From assembly GCA_012295275.1 (NCBI GenBank), contig CM022666.1, positions 7,798,265-7,862,264 on the forward strand: a DNA stretch of 64,000 nucleotides, in the 5' to 3' direction. Numbering within the stretch: position 1 is the stretch's first letter; each line of letters opens with the position of its first letter. Both the position numbers and the translations under genes were made by a program. The stretch comes from Chrysomallon squamiferum (taxonomy: Eukaryota > Mollusca > Gastropoda > Neomphalida > Peltospiridae). Positions 24,748 through 37,239 of this stretch are shown here, in pieces. The notes under the pieces are model-generated. The model saw only the letters and a program-made list of their open reading frames with translations. It was not told the DNA's origin and did not search any database.

Positions 24748-25494
24748 TGAATGCAAATATAAATAAACGTATTGTTTTCTTTATGTATGTGGTTGCATAT
24801 ATTAAATATCAAATAATTCTTGACTGACAGAGAAAATGTATACTAAATTTCTTGTAGACATAGACATTGTTTGTGAGTTTCATTACATTTTTAAAGGTTA
24901 CAGAACACATTTTATGAATCTTTAGTGAGGCTTGCATCTTAAATAAAAAGTAGACATACATACACATGCCACCCACCCACACACACACACACACACATTA
25001 CATATTTAATGATATTCATTTAACATTAAACCACATAATCCCACGTACACACATAAGTATCAAAATGCTTTTACAGTTGAAAAAAAGATTAATCCTAAAT
25101 ATGCAGGAATTTTTTATTTTCAAAATACTTATTATCAGTCTGTTATATGGTTAAGCATGCAGAGATAATGTATTCTAAAATACATTTAAGCTGTTGTAAG
25201 GTTTGTGCATGTATATCCTGGGCATATGAATTAAAAGCTTTGATTTCTGTAGTTTTTGATCTTATCAAGTAATTTAGCTTGTTTTGAAAGCCAGTTCTTT
25301 TGTGAAAACATTCGATGGAATCGCTGAACCAGGTCTAGTGAAGTATTTGTTGAATTAATCTCCTTTGTGTGTAGCATGCATGTGGAATAAAAATAATCTT
25401 GTTTGTAGATCACTGATACATTTAAAACATCTTCTATAAGAATAAAGTTAATTGTGTCTGTGCAACAAGGATTTGACAATGGGATAGCTCTTAA

Positions 25495-26110
25495 GTATGA
25501 TTTGCTGTACCGATATTAAATTTTTCAGATAATGCTGTACTGATACTAAATTGGTCCAATTTGCTGTACTGATGCAAAATTTTTCACATAGTGCTGTACT
25601 GATATTAAATTTTTCAGATGGTGCTGTACTGATATTAAATTGGTCCGAACTGGGATGCAGGGAGATTGTTCAGAGATAAACCAAACAAAAACAAAAGAAA
25701 CAAACTCACAAAGCCTAGAAATACTGATAAATTTTAAAGCCAGTTTTGCTGTATTATCATAACATTTTGTTATGACTGAAAATGCTTTTAAGCCCAATTT
25801 TGCCTGTACCAATATAGAACAGCTTTGTGCTGTGATATGGGATACCTATTAAGCACAATTAAGCAGCACCAACATGTAATTGGTTATGATTAGAAGATGG
25901 GAGGGCTGTTAACTACAATTTTAGCTGTGGAATTGCTTTGTACTGAGATGTGGAGTATCTGTTCAGCTAAATTTTGCACCGAAGACAGGAATTATTTTCA
26001 CCTGGGACAAGAGAAAGCTGTTAACATAATTTTGGCTGTACCAATATAGAATTGCTAAACATTATGATATGGGATACCTATTAAGTGCACCAGCATAAAA
26101 TTAATTATGT
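25495..26110. repeat. Degenerate tandem repeats around a GCTGTACTGATATTAAATT phrase
   Basis: The first part (to about 25650) has five short-period copies of GCTGTACTGATA-TTAAATT with TTTTTCAGAT or TGGTCC endings. The later part has longer decayed copies around GATATGGGATACCTATTAAGC and TTTGGCTGTACCAATATAGAA. Nothing suggests coding. Confidence 0.75.
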
Positions 26111-26442
26111 CTGGGACATAATAAAAAAAATAAAAAAATAATAATAAAAAATTTGGCTGTAATGAAACAGAATTGTTTAAAATTTGAAAATGGGATTTTT
26201 TCCAATGAAGCTGAATTTTTATTTAATGTTATACCTGTATAAAACTTGTTTGTATTTGGATATGGAAAAGCTGTTACTGCTTTGATGGATTTGTTTTATT
26301 GTAGTTTTATCTGCTGCAATCACAAACGTGTATAACTGTTGGTTTGCATTAGCAGAGAGCTTGCTATTTGATCACAGATTGGACTGAATTTCAATGTGTT
26401 TGCTTTGAAATTTAATATTGTTTACCGGGATTCAAAAAACAT

Positions 26443-26445
<3 letters not shown>

Positions 26446-26489
<44 letters not shown>

Positions 26490-26536
26490 TCTTCCTGAAT
26501 TGTTTTGTAAACAGAAGTATTAGCCTTGTGTAAGTG

Positions 26537-26572
<36 letters not shown>

Positions 26573-26650
26573 TGTGTGTGTGTGTCTGTTTTGTGTGTGT
26601 GTGTCTGTTTTTGTGTGTCTGTTATGTGTCTGTGTCTGTGTCTGTGTGTG
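26446..26650. repeat. T homopolymer (41 bp) and (TG)n tract
   Basis: T x 41 at 26446-26486 and an interrupted TG/TCTG tract at 26540-26650. The homopolymer length is likely to be inaccurate in any assembly. Confidence 0.9.
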
Positions 26651-26995
26651 TGAATGTTTTCATCATTTTCTTTTTCATTATCATCTTATCATTATCATCA
26701 TCACATGTAACTATATCATGTATTAAAAAACATCCTCACTCTTTTATGTTTCTGTGGATTACCTCACATTGTTTGTGTGTATTAAAAACAGATATTAAAC
26801 AGTCTGGCATGCGATATATTTCTTAGATCAAGCTTTATTCATCATGTATTTCCGCAGTCTCCCCAAATCATCTGGGAAAGAAAAGTAACCTAAAAGACAG
26901 AAATTTGTGAATCATGAAAGGGTAAAACAAGAGGGCTTTTGATGTGAGAGGGTGTGGAATAACAAAAACATGGACATTCTGTTTGAGTTAGTGCT

Positions 26996-27009
26996 GTTGC
27001 CACGGCGAT
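26996..27009. promoter_or_regulatory. Weak X-box-like sequence
   Basis: GTTGCCACGGCGAT keeps the left RFX half-site and a degraded right half. Low weight by itself. Confidence 0.2.
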
Positions 27010-27474
27010 GTATGATTCTCTGTTATCTACGTATAATGCACATTTCTCATCTTCAGATCCTTGTAGATTTATGACATTTGGACAGGTTTTGCCAGTCTCT
27101 CTGTTCCCAAAGAAAAATTCCTCCATTCACTTTTTTTTTATCACTTTCCAATTGCTTATCTTTTCCTGCATGTTACGATATTCTAATATAAAGTGATTCA
27201 CATTCATATTCCCATCAATCTGTTACAAAAGTCTCCCTCCAATGTATTTGCCACCTTCCTGTACTAATCTGTTTAACAAAAACTACCACAGTCCCATCAT
27301 ACTTCTCTCAGAATCCTTTTATCATCTTAGTCCCTTTAAACCTATCATCTATCATTCCAGTTTCCACAGTCAGTCTCTTTACCATTTTGCCTTGCTTTCT
27401 CAGAATGAATCCCTAACCCTATTTCAGGTGTATTTTATTTATTTATTTATTTATTTATTTTTATGGGTAGGGGT

Positions 27475-27541
27475 TCTTGTTACAAATTGTTTTTGTTACA
27501 AATTGTCCTTGTTACAAATTGTCCTTGTTACAAATTGTCCT
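27475..27541. repeat. Minisatellite, 16-bp unit, 4 copies
   Basis: TTGTTACAAATTGTCC is repeated four times with one TTT variant. Confidence 0.95.
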
Positions 27542-28599
27542 CTGCCTTTTTATACATTTTATTCTCCCACCCCCTCTGCTGTCCCATTACTGTCTCACTT
27601 CATCCATATTCATCCACTTTAGTGTCTTCCTCATTCTCAATCCATCCTCTTAGCTCGCTTCCTGCACATTCATTACAAAATATTTCCTTCCTCATCTGAT
27701 CCACTTTGATCCACTTACTTTATCCACTTTTTCCACTTGCCCATGTTGTTGTACATCCTAGTTGTTTCTGGTTCTGTTTATTTAGTCATACAACAAGGAC
27801 TGTCATATTTCTCTCTTAAAGAGAGGCTCTCCGCAAAAAGTGTCTGCAACAAAATATAGCTAAGTGACAGGATGAAGTTTAGAGTATCCGTTTTTTGTTA
27901 GAATGAAGTATTTTATTTATTTGTTTGTTAGTTAATTTGTTTATTTATTTGTTTATTTTGTTTATTTGTTCGTTTATTTTCTCACTTTAATTTATTTAAT
28001 TTTTTTTTTAAGTTTAATAATTTATTTTTTGATTTAATTTATTTATTTATTTACTGATTTATTATTTATTGATCAACTGATAAATACATACATACATACA
28101 TACATACATAAACAAAAATGAAAAAATAATGATTAAAACATCTTCTTAAACATTCATTTTATTATTATTTTAACAATATAACGGATGAAGCAAACATAAA
28201 AGAAAGAAATTATTTTTTTTAAAAAAGTCATCTCTTTTCTCTGATTTGCGGTAACAGCAAATTTGTTTTGTCTGATTTACGCATACGGCTATATAGTGTT
28301 TTGTGATTAATCACTAAAAGGGTTAATTCTCTATTCTGAGATGTCAGCTCGCTAAATAACTGAGTGTGCACCTTTAACTGATTGCATTTCTAACTCTTCA
28401 TCTCCCCTAACTTTCTGCAGACCTTCGCTACTAATTTATGCTGTGAACGTTACATCATTTCCAACAGAGAAAACTGGTGGAGGGGGAAAGATAGTGTGAG
28501 GGGGAAGATACGGTACAGGGGGAAAAGAAAGTGATGTCTGTCTGAAGTTGAGAAATTCAAGAAGAAGAAGTTAAATGGATTACGTTTTACACTGAGTTC

Positions 28600-29074
<475 letters not shown>

Positions 29075-29350
29075 TTAACCTGACATTTCAGCAACATGTT
29101 AAAAGGTTTCTTCGTGGTCTGATCACTGCAGGTGTGAGGTTTTCTCACTTACACGCGAGTGACAGAACAACATGCAGTGAATTAACTTGCTTCAAGTTGG
29201 CCACGACGAAATTTCTATAAAGACTGGGGAAAATTTTTTTTAAAACTTAGTAGCTTTCAGATGCTTAAATTGATGAGACAGACATAGATTTACAAAAAAA
29301 TATGTGTATATATATATATTGCTTTCTTTTTCCATTTTGTTTTTCATTAA

Positions 29351-29462
<112 letters not shown>

Positions 29463-29689
29463 GTTTTTTGAGGGGGGCTATCATTTTCTTCCTTCTCTTT
29501 TTTCTTTCTAAAAAGTGTGCTGAATAATTCAGGCAGTGAACTAGGAAACAATTTTGTAAAAAAAAAAATAAAATATAATAATAATCTTAGAAGTGGGGAC
29601 AGATGTTAAAATAATTTAGATGTTCAGATTGGGAGAACAGGATTGTTAAAGAATTTGGGATTATTGATTTCACACGGGGATAGGTTTAT

Positions 29690-30080
29690 TTTTTAGACGT
29701 ACTGGGAGCATGATGTAATAATCTGTATTACAGCTGTCACTAGACTTGCTTCATGCATGTTAGAATATAGACAGACAGACACGCACACACACACACACAG
29801 ACATATGCAGAGAAATTTTTTTATTATTTACTGAGCACAGTATAACAATGAATATTATAGCAATGAGACTAAATTTGTTTCATGGGTACAGGGTATTTTG
29901 CTAGACTTGCTAAAGGTTTTATTATTTAACTTTATTTTTAATTTGTTTCATTTTTTTTATATATACCAGGGAGTGCAATATAATGACCTATATTACACTA
30001 GTACAGCTAAACTTGCTTTGTATTTTTGATGTACATGGTAATGGTGAGATGCTAGACTTGCTAAAGGTTCTTTTTTTATA
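29690..30080. repeat. Degenerate tandem repeat, about 120-130-bp unit
   Basis: The phrases CTAGACTTGCT, TGCTAGACTTGCTAAAGGTT and ATAATGACCTATATTACA/ATAATCTGTATTACAG recur three to four times. Decayed local duplication. Confidence 0.7.
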
Positions 30081-30694
30081 GTTCATCTAAGGAGTAACAA
30101 AGTGTTAATATAATAATAAGAAAAAATAAAGTATATCTCACCATTCCATGGTTTTTTTTGTTAATTAGCTGCAAGTCATCATTTTTATGTGCCTTCCCAC
30201 ATTCAGGAAAACACAGCCTTTGATACACAGAATAATAATTGCTTGTTACCCTTCAAGCAATCACCCTAACCACAAAAGAAGGATTCTTTTAAACAAAACC
30301 AAAAAAAAAAAACCTGCAAAAAAAAAAAAGAAAAAAATGGAAAAGGCCATATTTCTTTCTTTCTTTTTTTAACCCCTTTATTTAAAAAATTTTTAAAGGC
30401 ATTTTTTTTTTTAATTTTTTTTTTTTTTTTTGTACATTTTTTAAAAGTTTGCCCTTGAAATGTGACTGAAACCTTCACAGCCTCATTTTTATTTTTTTAT
30501 TGTCATTTCCATATGCATGAACTTTGAGGTCTGTCAATTCTGTGAGAAATACTCTGATTTATTGCAGCAGTACAGATACACACAATACAATACTTCTGAT
30601 ACCAAGTGGGCAGATCCATCAGTTCAGAAAGGGCATGGGGGGGGATGATATACAAGTTTCATTATAAAAAAAAAATTTAAAAAAAAATATAAAA

Positions 30695-31015
30695 AAATCT
30701 ATTGCTTGATATGGAATTACATATCAAAATGATGTTGAATCACAGCAAAGGTTATTGATTTTAAGTTTTATCTTTTTCTTTTTTTCCCCTCCAACATAAT
30801 TTTTAATTTTAAAAAAAAACATTTTTTTTTTTTTTCACATGTATTATTTTCCAATCCTGTCTGCAAATTTTGTGTATCATTTAATTAATTTGTTACAAAT
30901 TGCTGCATTATAATTTTTTTTTTTTTTTTTTTTAAATTAATGAAAAACAAAGTAAAAAAGGTGTTTACAGGCAACCAATCTTTACTCATAATAAAGTGTA
31001 GCAATGAAATAAAAT
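30695..31015 (+). repeat. Duplicated intron segment, copy 1
   Basis: About 310 bp that recurs in the same orientation at 33211-33520. Shared landmarks in order are TTGATATGGA-TTACATATCAAAA, GGTTATTGATT-TAAGTTTTAT, ATCATTTAATTAATTTGTTA, CAAATTGCTG, GGCAACCA-TCTTTA and TAGCAATGAAATAA. Divergence is moderate (my rough estimate is 80-85% identity outside poly-T runs). Confidence 0.85.
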
Positions 31016-31394
31016 GTTTGTGAAGATGCATGGAAGCTGAACATTATTTGTTTATGCACTAGGAATTTCTGTTCAGTTTTTATATAGATTAAAACAAGAA
31101 ATATAAATAAACAGTAAACCTTATTTCACATACAAACACACTATCATAAAAAGTTTCCAAAAATCAGTCTGTAAAACATATTTCCATTTGTTCATAGTAT
31201 TTCATTGCAGATATTTTTGAAAAACAAAGCAATGAAGATGTATGTCAGTTTATTTGGCAATTCTCATTCTGTGTTTGCATTGCCAAAAAGTTAAAGGCTA
31301 TGAAAATAAAGTGAGGTATAAACCAGCCTAGGAAACATTTCTGTGATAGAAAGTAACAGTCATGTTACAGCTGTTTGGACAACACGCATGTACT

Positions 31395-31625
31395 GTGTAG
31401 ATCACAGATTACAGCATTTGCTTGTGGCATGTCAGGTTGTAAGATCAAATCTTGTCAGTGCTTGTGGAGCAAATAACAGATGAGAGTTACAGTGTTTATG
31501 GAATGGCAGGCAGTAGGATCAAATCTTCTCAGTGTAAATATAGCAAATAACAGACCACTGATAGTGTTTGCTTGTGGTATGTTAGGTTGCAGGCTCAAAT
31601 CTCCTCAGTGACATTATTTCAAAAC
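31395..31625 (+). repeat. Tandem repeat with tRNA-B-box-like phrase, about 72-bp unit, 3 copies
   Basis: Each copy has GCATGTCAGGTTGTAAGATC or a close variant followed by AAATCTTGTCAGTG. The block resembles the second promoter box of a tRNA-derived SINE (GGNTCRAAYCC), but no A box, acceptor stem or 3' tail could be aligned. Similar phrases lie at about 23130 and 48465. Confidence 0.55.
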
Positions 31626-31725
31626 CATTCAGTGCATTTTTTAATCAGAATTATTTTTCCCGAATCTTTGAAGGTGGATGCACATCAAAATCTCTGCCTC
31701 TACTCCAAGTCTCTTCATAAGCGAT

Positions 31726-32917
31726 TACATATCTCTATTTAGACAGTTGTATGTCTCTACTTAAACCATTACATATCTCTATTTAGACAGTTGTATGTCT
31801 CTACTTAAACCATTACATATCTCTATTTAGACTGTTGTATGTCTCTACTTAAACCATTACATATCTCTATTTAGACAGTTGTATGTCTCTACTTAAACCA
31901 TTACATATCTCTATTTAGACAGTTGTATGTCTCTACTTAAACCATTACATATCTCTATTTAGACAGTTGTATGTCTCTACTTAAACCATTACATATCTCT
32001 ATTTAGACAGTTGTATGTCTCTACTTAAACCATTATGTATCTCTATTTAGACAGTTGTATGTCTCTACTTAAACCATTATGTATCTCTATTTAGACAGTT
32101 GTATGTCTCTACTTAAACCATTATGTATCTCTATTTAGACAGTTGTATGTCTCTACTTAAACCATTATGTATCTCTATTTAGACAGTTGTATGTCTCTAC
32201 TTAAACCATTATGTATCTCTATTTAGACAGTTGTATGTCTCTACTTAAACCATTATGTATCTCTATTTAGACAGTTGTATGTCTCTACTTAAACCATTAT
32301 GTATCTCTATTTAGACAGTTGTATGTCTCTACTTAAACCATTATGTATCTCTATTTAGACAGTTGTATGTCTCTACTTAAACCATTATGTATCTCTATTT
32401 AGACAGTTGTATGTCTCTACTTAAACCATTACATATCTCTATTTAGACAGTTGTATGTCTCTACTTAAACCATTACATATCTCTATTTAGACAGTTGTGT
32501 GTCTCTACTTAAACCATTACATATCTCTATTTAGACAGTTGTATGTCTGTACTTAAACCATTACATATCTTTAAATATTATATATCTCTACTTAAACCAT
32601 TACATATCTCTATTTAGACAGTTGTATGTCTCTACTTAAACCATTACATATCTCTATTTAGACAGTTGTATGTCTCTACTTAAACCATTACATATCTCTA
32701 TTTAGACAGTTGTATGTCTCTACTTAAACCATTACATATCTCTATTTAGACAGTTGTATGTCTCTACTTAAACCATTACATATCTCTATTTAGACAGTTG
32801 TATGTCTCTACTTAAACCATTACATATCTTTAAATATTATATATCTCTACTTAAACCATTACATATCTCTATTTAGACAATTATATGTCTCTACTTAAAC
32901 CATTATGTGTCTCTAAA
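31726..32917. repeat. 44-bp satellite made of two 22-bp halves, about 27 copies
   Basis: One half contains TCTCTATTTAGACAGTTG and the other TCTCTACTTAAACCATTA; the two align at 22-bp period, so the 44-mer is a dimer of an older 22-mer. Copies are almost identical. Variants occur in blocks: units ending ACAT at both sides and a central run (about 32030-32400) ending ATGT. A 39-bp variant with TTTAAATATTATATATC appears at about 32570 and again 259 bp later, which indicates a higher-order duplication of five full units plus one short unit. Confidence 0.97.
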
Positions 32918-33210
32918 TGGGACTATTTTCTCTAGGCGTATGTAGATACATCAAAGACGTTGTCGGGAAAGCTTGCGTGTGTGTGTCATTTTGACATATC
33001 ATATGAAAACACTTAAGTGGGCTTGTTTACCATAATTGCTGCATTTTGCTGCCATTATGGCGCAATGTTGGTAAAACTGTTATGATAATTCTGTCATAGC
33101 AGTGAGAATAATGAAAGGTCAAATCAGATGATCCATTGAGCTAGATGTAATTTTTTTTCTTGTCAACACTATTTATACTACAGTTTTGTTTTTTTTCATG
33201 GATAAAAAAA

Positions 33211-33520
33211 AGAAATCCCATTGTTTGATATGGAGTTACATATCAAAACAATGTTGAATTATGGCAAAGGTTATTGATTATAAGTTTTATGGGTTTTTTT
33301 TTTTTTATCCTCCCCCATATTTAATTATTATTATTTTTTTTTTTTAAGTATTATTTTCCTAATCCAGTCTGCACTTTTTTTATATCATTTAATTAATTTG
33401 TTACAAATTGCTGTATTATAAAAAATAAAAATAAAATTATTATTAATAAAGAACAAAGTGAAAGAAAATGTATACTGGCAACCAGTCTTTATTAACAGTA
33501 AAGTATAGCAATGAAATAAC
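33211..33520 (+). repeat. Duplicated intron segment, copy 2
   Basis: Direct repeat of 30695-31015, 2.5 kb downstream; the two copies bracket the 72-bp-unit array and the 44-bp satellite. Landmarks and order are the same as in copy 1. Confidence 0.85.
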
Positions 33521-34379
33521 AACTTTATCCAGTGACCCAAATGTAATGTTTGTTCCTGTCAAACTATAGTTTTTATACTACAGTTTTTTTCATAGAGCAG
33601 TTGACATTTTTATACAAACTGGTTACCATAACTTTAACTAGTATGCACACACACACATTCTTTAACTTTGTTTTCCATATTCAGGCAGTATTTCTACTGT
33701 TGGAAAAAACATTACATTATTTAATAAACCAAAATTTATTTAGATTCATTTTATTATTATTATTAGTTTCTTTTTCTTCTATTCTAATCAGTTTATAGAA
33801 TGCATTTATTTGTGTTTTTACTTTATAATAGTAACTCTCAAATTACGATGATAAACATTTTCACTCAAATTATGGTTTAATACTTCTGACATGATTTTGT
33901 CCTAATAACATTTAATACAAAAAAACAACAACACCAAAAGTAAAGAAAAAAAAAATTAAAAGTAGTATTCTGGTCTCACTGAATAAGTAATCATTCATTA
34001 ATGCTTTCATTCATGCTGTCTTTAATTTGTTCATTTGTTCATTCATTCATTCACGTCATGGCTGATCTTTTTTCTAAGAAAAATGTCAATAACTGCAGAC
34101 AGTTTGCACTCAATCGCAGTCTCCTAAAATAAGAAGATTTCCAGGAGAGAAGCCACTTCTCTCTGTTGAAGGGGAGGGGGGGTGTATCTGTGTTGTTAAA
34201 ACGATAAATCATTTTACACTTTATACAATTTTTAGATTTATTTACATAAGTTTACAATTTTAAATGACATTATAAAGAATGATGCAATACTAGATATAAA
34301 ATTATTTTGATATTTGTGGTCTGTATATATAATTATATTATGCATAAATAGAGACTTCAGGGAATGAACTGACACACTT

Positions 34380-34672
34380 CCAGTTAGTGAGAGAAAAAGA
34401 GACAAAGACAGAATGAAAGAACGAGAAAGAGAGATAAATAACGAAAAGAGTATGAAAAAGTAAATGAGAGTTAAGGAGATATTTACAATGAGACTGAAGT
34501 AAAAATAAATAAAAAGAGAAAGAAATGTACAAAGAGAGAGAGCTGGAAAATGAGGAAAAGAATCTAATATATGAGGGAGGCTGTGAAAAAAGAAAATAGT
34601 TTTACAAATTGAAAAAAAAAGAATATGTATGTGGATTAGTGTGTGATAGAAGGATGTATGTGTGTGATAGAA

Positions 34673-34709
<37 letters not shown>

Positions 34710-34850
34710 GAGTGAGAGATGTAGAGAGAGATAGACACACAGAGGTAGAGAGAGAAGTAGACAGAGAGAGAGAGAGAGAGGTAGAGAGAGAGGTAGAGAG
34801 AGAGACAGAGAGAGAGAGAGAGATAGAGAGACAGACACAGACAGCACCTG
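34380..34850. repeat. Purine-rich tract with (CAGA)n and (GA)n
   Basis: GA/GAAA-rich on the plus strand, with (CAGA)n at 34674-34709 and GAGAGA/GTAGAGA repeats to 34850. The 166-, 105- and 97-codon Ser/Leu-rich minus-strand ORFs here are low-complexity. Confidence 0.92.
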
Positions 34851-34979
34851 TAGTACTAATTTCAAACAAAGGTGGTAGGGGTGTTTTAAAACTCGTATCA
34901 CACACCCCTCCATATCCACTGTTGTTCACACATGTCTGACAAGCATGGTTTCCGAACGTAAGCCTGCGTTAAACTCAAC

Positions 34980-35260
34980 TAATCAGAATAAAGAAGCGAG
35001 CCCCAGTGCAAACTGAACATGAAGAACTGTTTGGTGGGAAGATGGCAGTGCTGCGACACTCACACACTGAGCAGAGAGAATCACAGTTGATTGTCGAAGA
35101 TGTTGAAAGGATGTGAAAAATGAGAGACATTCCGTGTTGCTTTGCGACGGTGAGGTTTCGAGGGGTTTTGTGAAATTCTGTCGTTTTCTCGGAGGAGGGA
35201 ATGTTTTGTGGGGAGGAGTGGATGTTTGTGGGGGATGAGGATTAAGGTGTATTTTCTTCA
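34980..35260. other. Less AT-rich island, unidentified
   Basis: About 280 bp near 47% GC with a G-rich second half (GGAGGAGGGAATG, GTGGGGAGGAGTGG). It contains AAGATGGCAGTG at about 35038. A 121-codon minus-strand ORF spans it but is Lys/Pro/Ser-rich with no recognised domain and no splice or start context. Confidence 0.4.
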
Positions 35261-35904
35261 AGGGGAGAGAGTCAGGTTTTTTTTGTTTTTGGGTTTTTTT
35301 TTTAGATTTGAAAGTGAATGTTGAAAGGGTTTTCTTAAGTTTGTTCAAGGGGGGTGACTGGTTTTTAAACTGTTGGAGCAGTTTAGAGTTGTTTTAATTT
35401 CATTTGTTAGTGAAATTGTTGGGTTTTTTTAAATTTTAATGTATTTGTTGGGCCATTTTCTTTTTAAAATGGTTTTAATGTGTGTGTTTTCTAGGGGAAA
35501 ATTTGAGTATTTGTTTAACAATATACTGGAGACATGAGAAAATGGTATATTATTATTATTATAATCTTTATTACTATCATCATCACCATCATTATTATTA
35601 TTGTAGAAATTCAGTCCACTGTTCTATCTGTTATCAGTTCTTCCATCACTTTTTAATTTTTCACGGTTTTTTTCTTTATTTGTTCTTTGTTCTATCTCCT
35701 AATCCATCTCTCAGTCCATCCACAGATCTGTGCATCCAGAACATAAGAAATATACCAATTCTGTATCATCTCTGTTCTTCTTCTTTTTCTTCTTTTTATT
35801 TCCTCCTTTTGCTTGATCATCATAATTTTTTTGTTGTCGTCTTCTCCCTTTTCCCTGTTCTCCATCATCATCTTCATCCCTTTTTTTTTTTTTTTTTCCC
35901 CCAC

Positions 35905-35936
<32 letters not shown>

Positions 35937-35999
35937 CCTCCATGCAGAAGATTAATTACACTGGGCTGACTTTGTTGCGTATAATTCTTTCAGTTCAGG

Positions 36000-36200
36000 T
36001 ATGTGAAAAGTCTGCAGCCAATAAAGTATTCATTTAGTCTGCTGGAATCTAGCACTGTGGAGAATATTTAATGCTGTGAGTCGTCCATTATTCATATACT
36101 CGTCCTTTGTGGTGCTTGCAGAAGAACAAAGTTGGATGCAAAAGGAGACAAAGATGGCGGAATTGTGCGGCGAGAAAATTAAACTTTTCGATATTACGTG
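36000..36200 (+). other. Non-repetitive intron segment with a YY1-type site
   Basis: About 200 bp of complex sequence. AAGATGGCGG at 36151-36160 matches the core consensus of the zinc-finger factor YY1. In mammals such sites cluster just downstream of promoters, so a nested transcript start is conceivable but nothing else here supports one. Confidence 0.35.
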
Positions 36201-36367
36201 GTAATATACTCCATGATGGATTGGACTTGGGGAATATTAACTAGCTATTTTCGATGTGATTTATAAGATGGAGTGAAAACTAAGTGCAATGATTGATTCA
36301 TTTTTCTTGGTAAATTTCGATATAAGAAGATTAAAAAGTTAATTGAAGCATGAATAAGAAGATTAAA

Positions 36368-36418
36368 AACACACACACACCCAATTGAAGCACACATCAA
36401 TACTATAGACATATATAA

Positions 36419-36461
<43 letters not shown>

Positions 36462-36495
36462 TACATACATCATACACACACACACACACACACAT

Positions 36496-36554
<59 letters not shown>

Positions 36555-36590
36555 CATACACACACACATACATACATACATTCATACAGT
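36368..36590. repeat. (CA)n/(CATA)n compound microsatellite
   Basis: Alternating CA and CATA tracts; a second CATA-rich patch follows at 36790-36930. Confidence 0.95.
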
Positions 36591-36599
36591 TATTGAACA

Positions 36600-36790
36600 A
36601 CATTTTTTAAGGTTTTACCTGATGGGCTGAATGGTATTGTTGTCTGTCTGTGAGTTCAGTCAAATGGGTGCCATGCATTCGTGTCTCATCAGCGGCACCT
36701 GAAGGGTTTCTGAGGTTGTGACTGGGTGTGTCCTCTTGTGCCTGAGTGTCCCCGAATACTGTCAATGTGCAGAGTCTAATCAGACGTACA
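36600..36790. other. Less AT-rich island, unidentified
   Basis: About 190 bp near 48% GC between CA/CATA microsatellites, with no simple repeat. A 94-codon minus ORF crosses it but extends into microsatellite sequence; no family was recognised. Confidence 0.35.
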
Positions 36791-37239
36791 TATTCAAATA
36801 CTAAAATACATACATACTTACTGACATAAACACATACATATACACATCTGTACCTATGTACATATATATACATATATTCAAATACATTCATACATGCATA
36901 CTTACATACATAGATACATACATACTGAAATACATTTTAATATTAGAGATAAATAATAAATTATGAATGTTTAATTTTTATTTCCATTATTTATTTATTT
37001 TACTTTTTTTTTTTTTTTTTTGTCCTTTTTCAATTATAAACATAGATTAGTTTGTTTTTTAATGATATTTCATTTGAAAATAATGAAAAAATTAATACAC
37101 TCTTTTACAAATATCCTGTTGTTACTTTGATTTATATTAGACAATCATTTACAACATCTTTTAAATTTTAGTGAACAAAGTAAAAAAACAGACAGTTTTA
37201 CTTCGACAAAGCATATCAGACATGAAAATACAAAACTGC

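Noticed and set aside
31726-32917. CRISPR-like array
   Set aside because: The repeat is continuous without unique spacers and the DNA is from an animal; it is a satellite.
34983-35348. 121-codon Lys/Pro-rich minus-strand ORF
   Set aside because: It depends on a G/T-rich, partly low-complexity plus strand, with no family similarity and no conserved start context.
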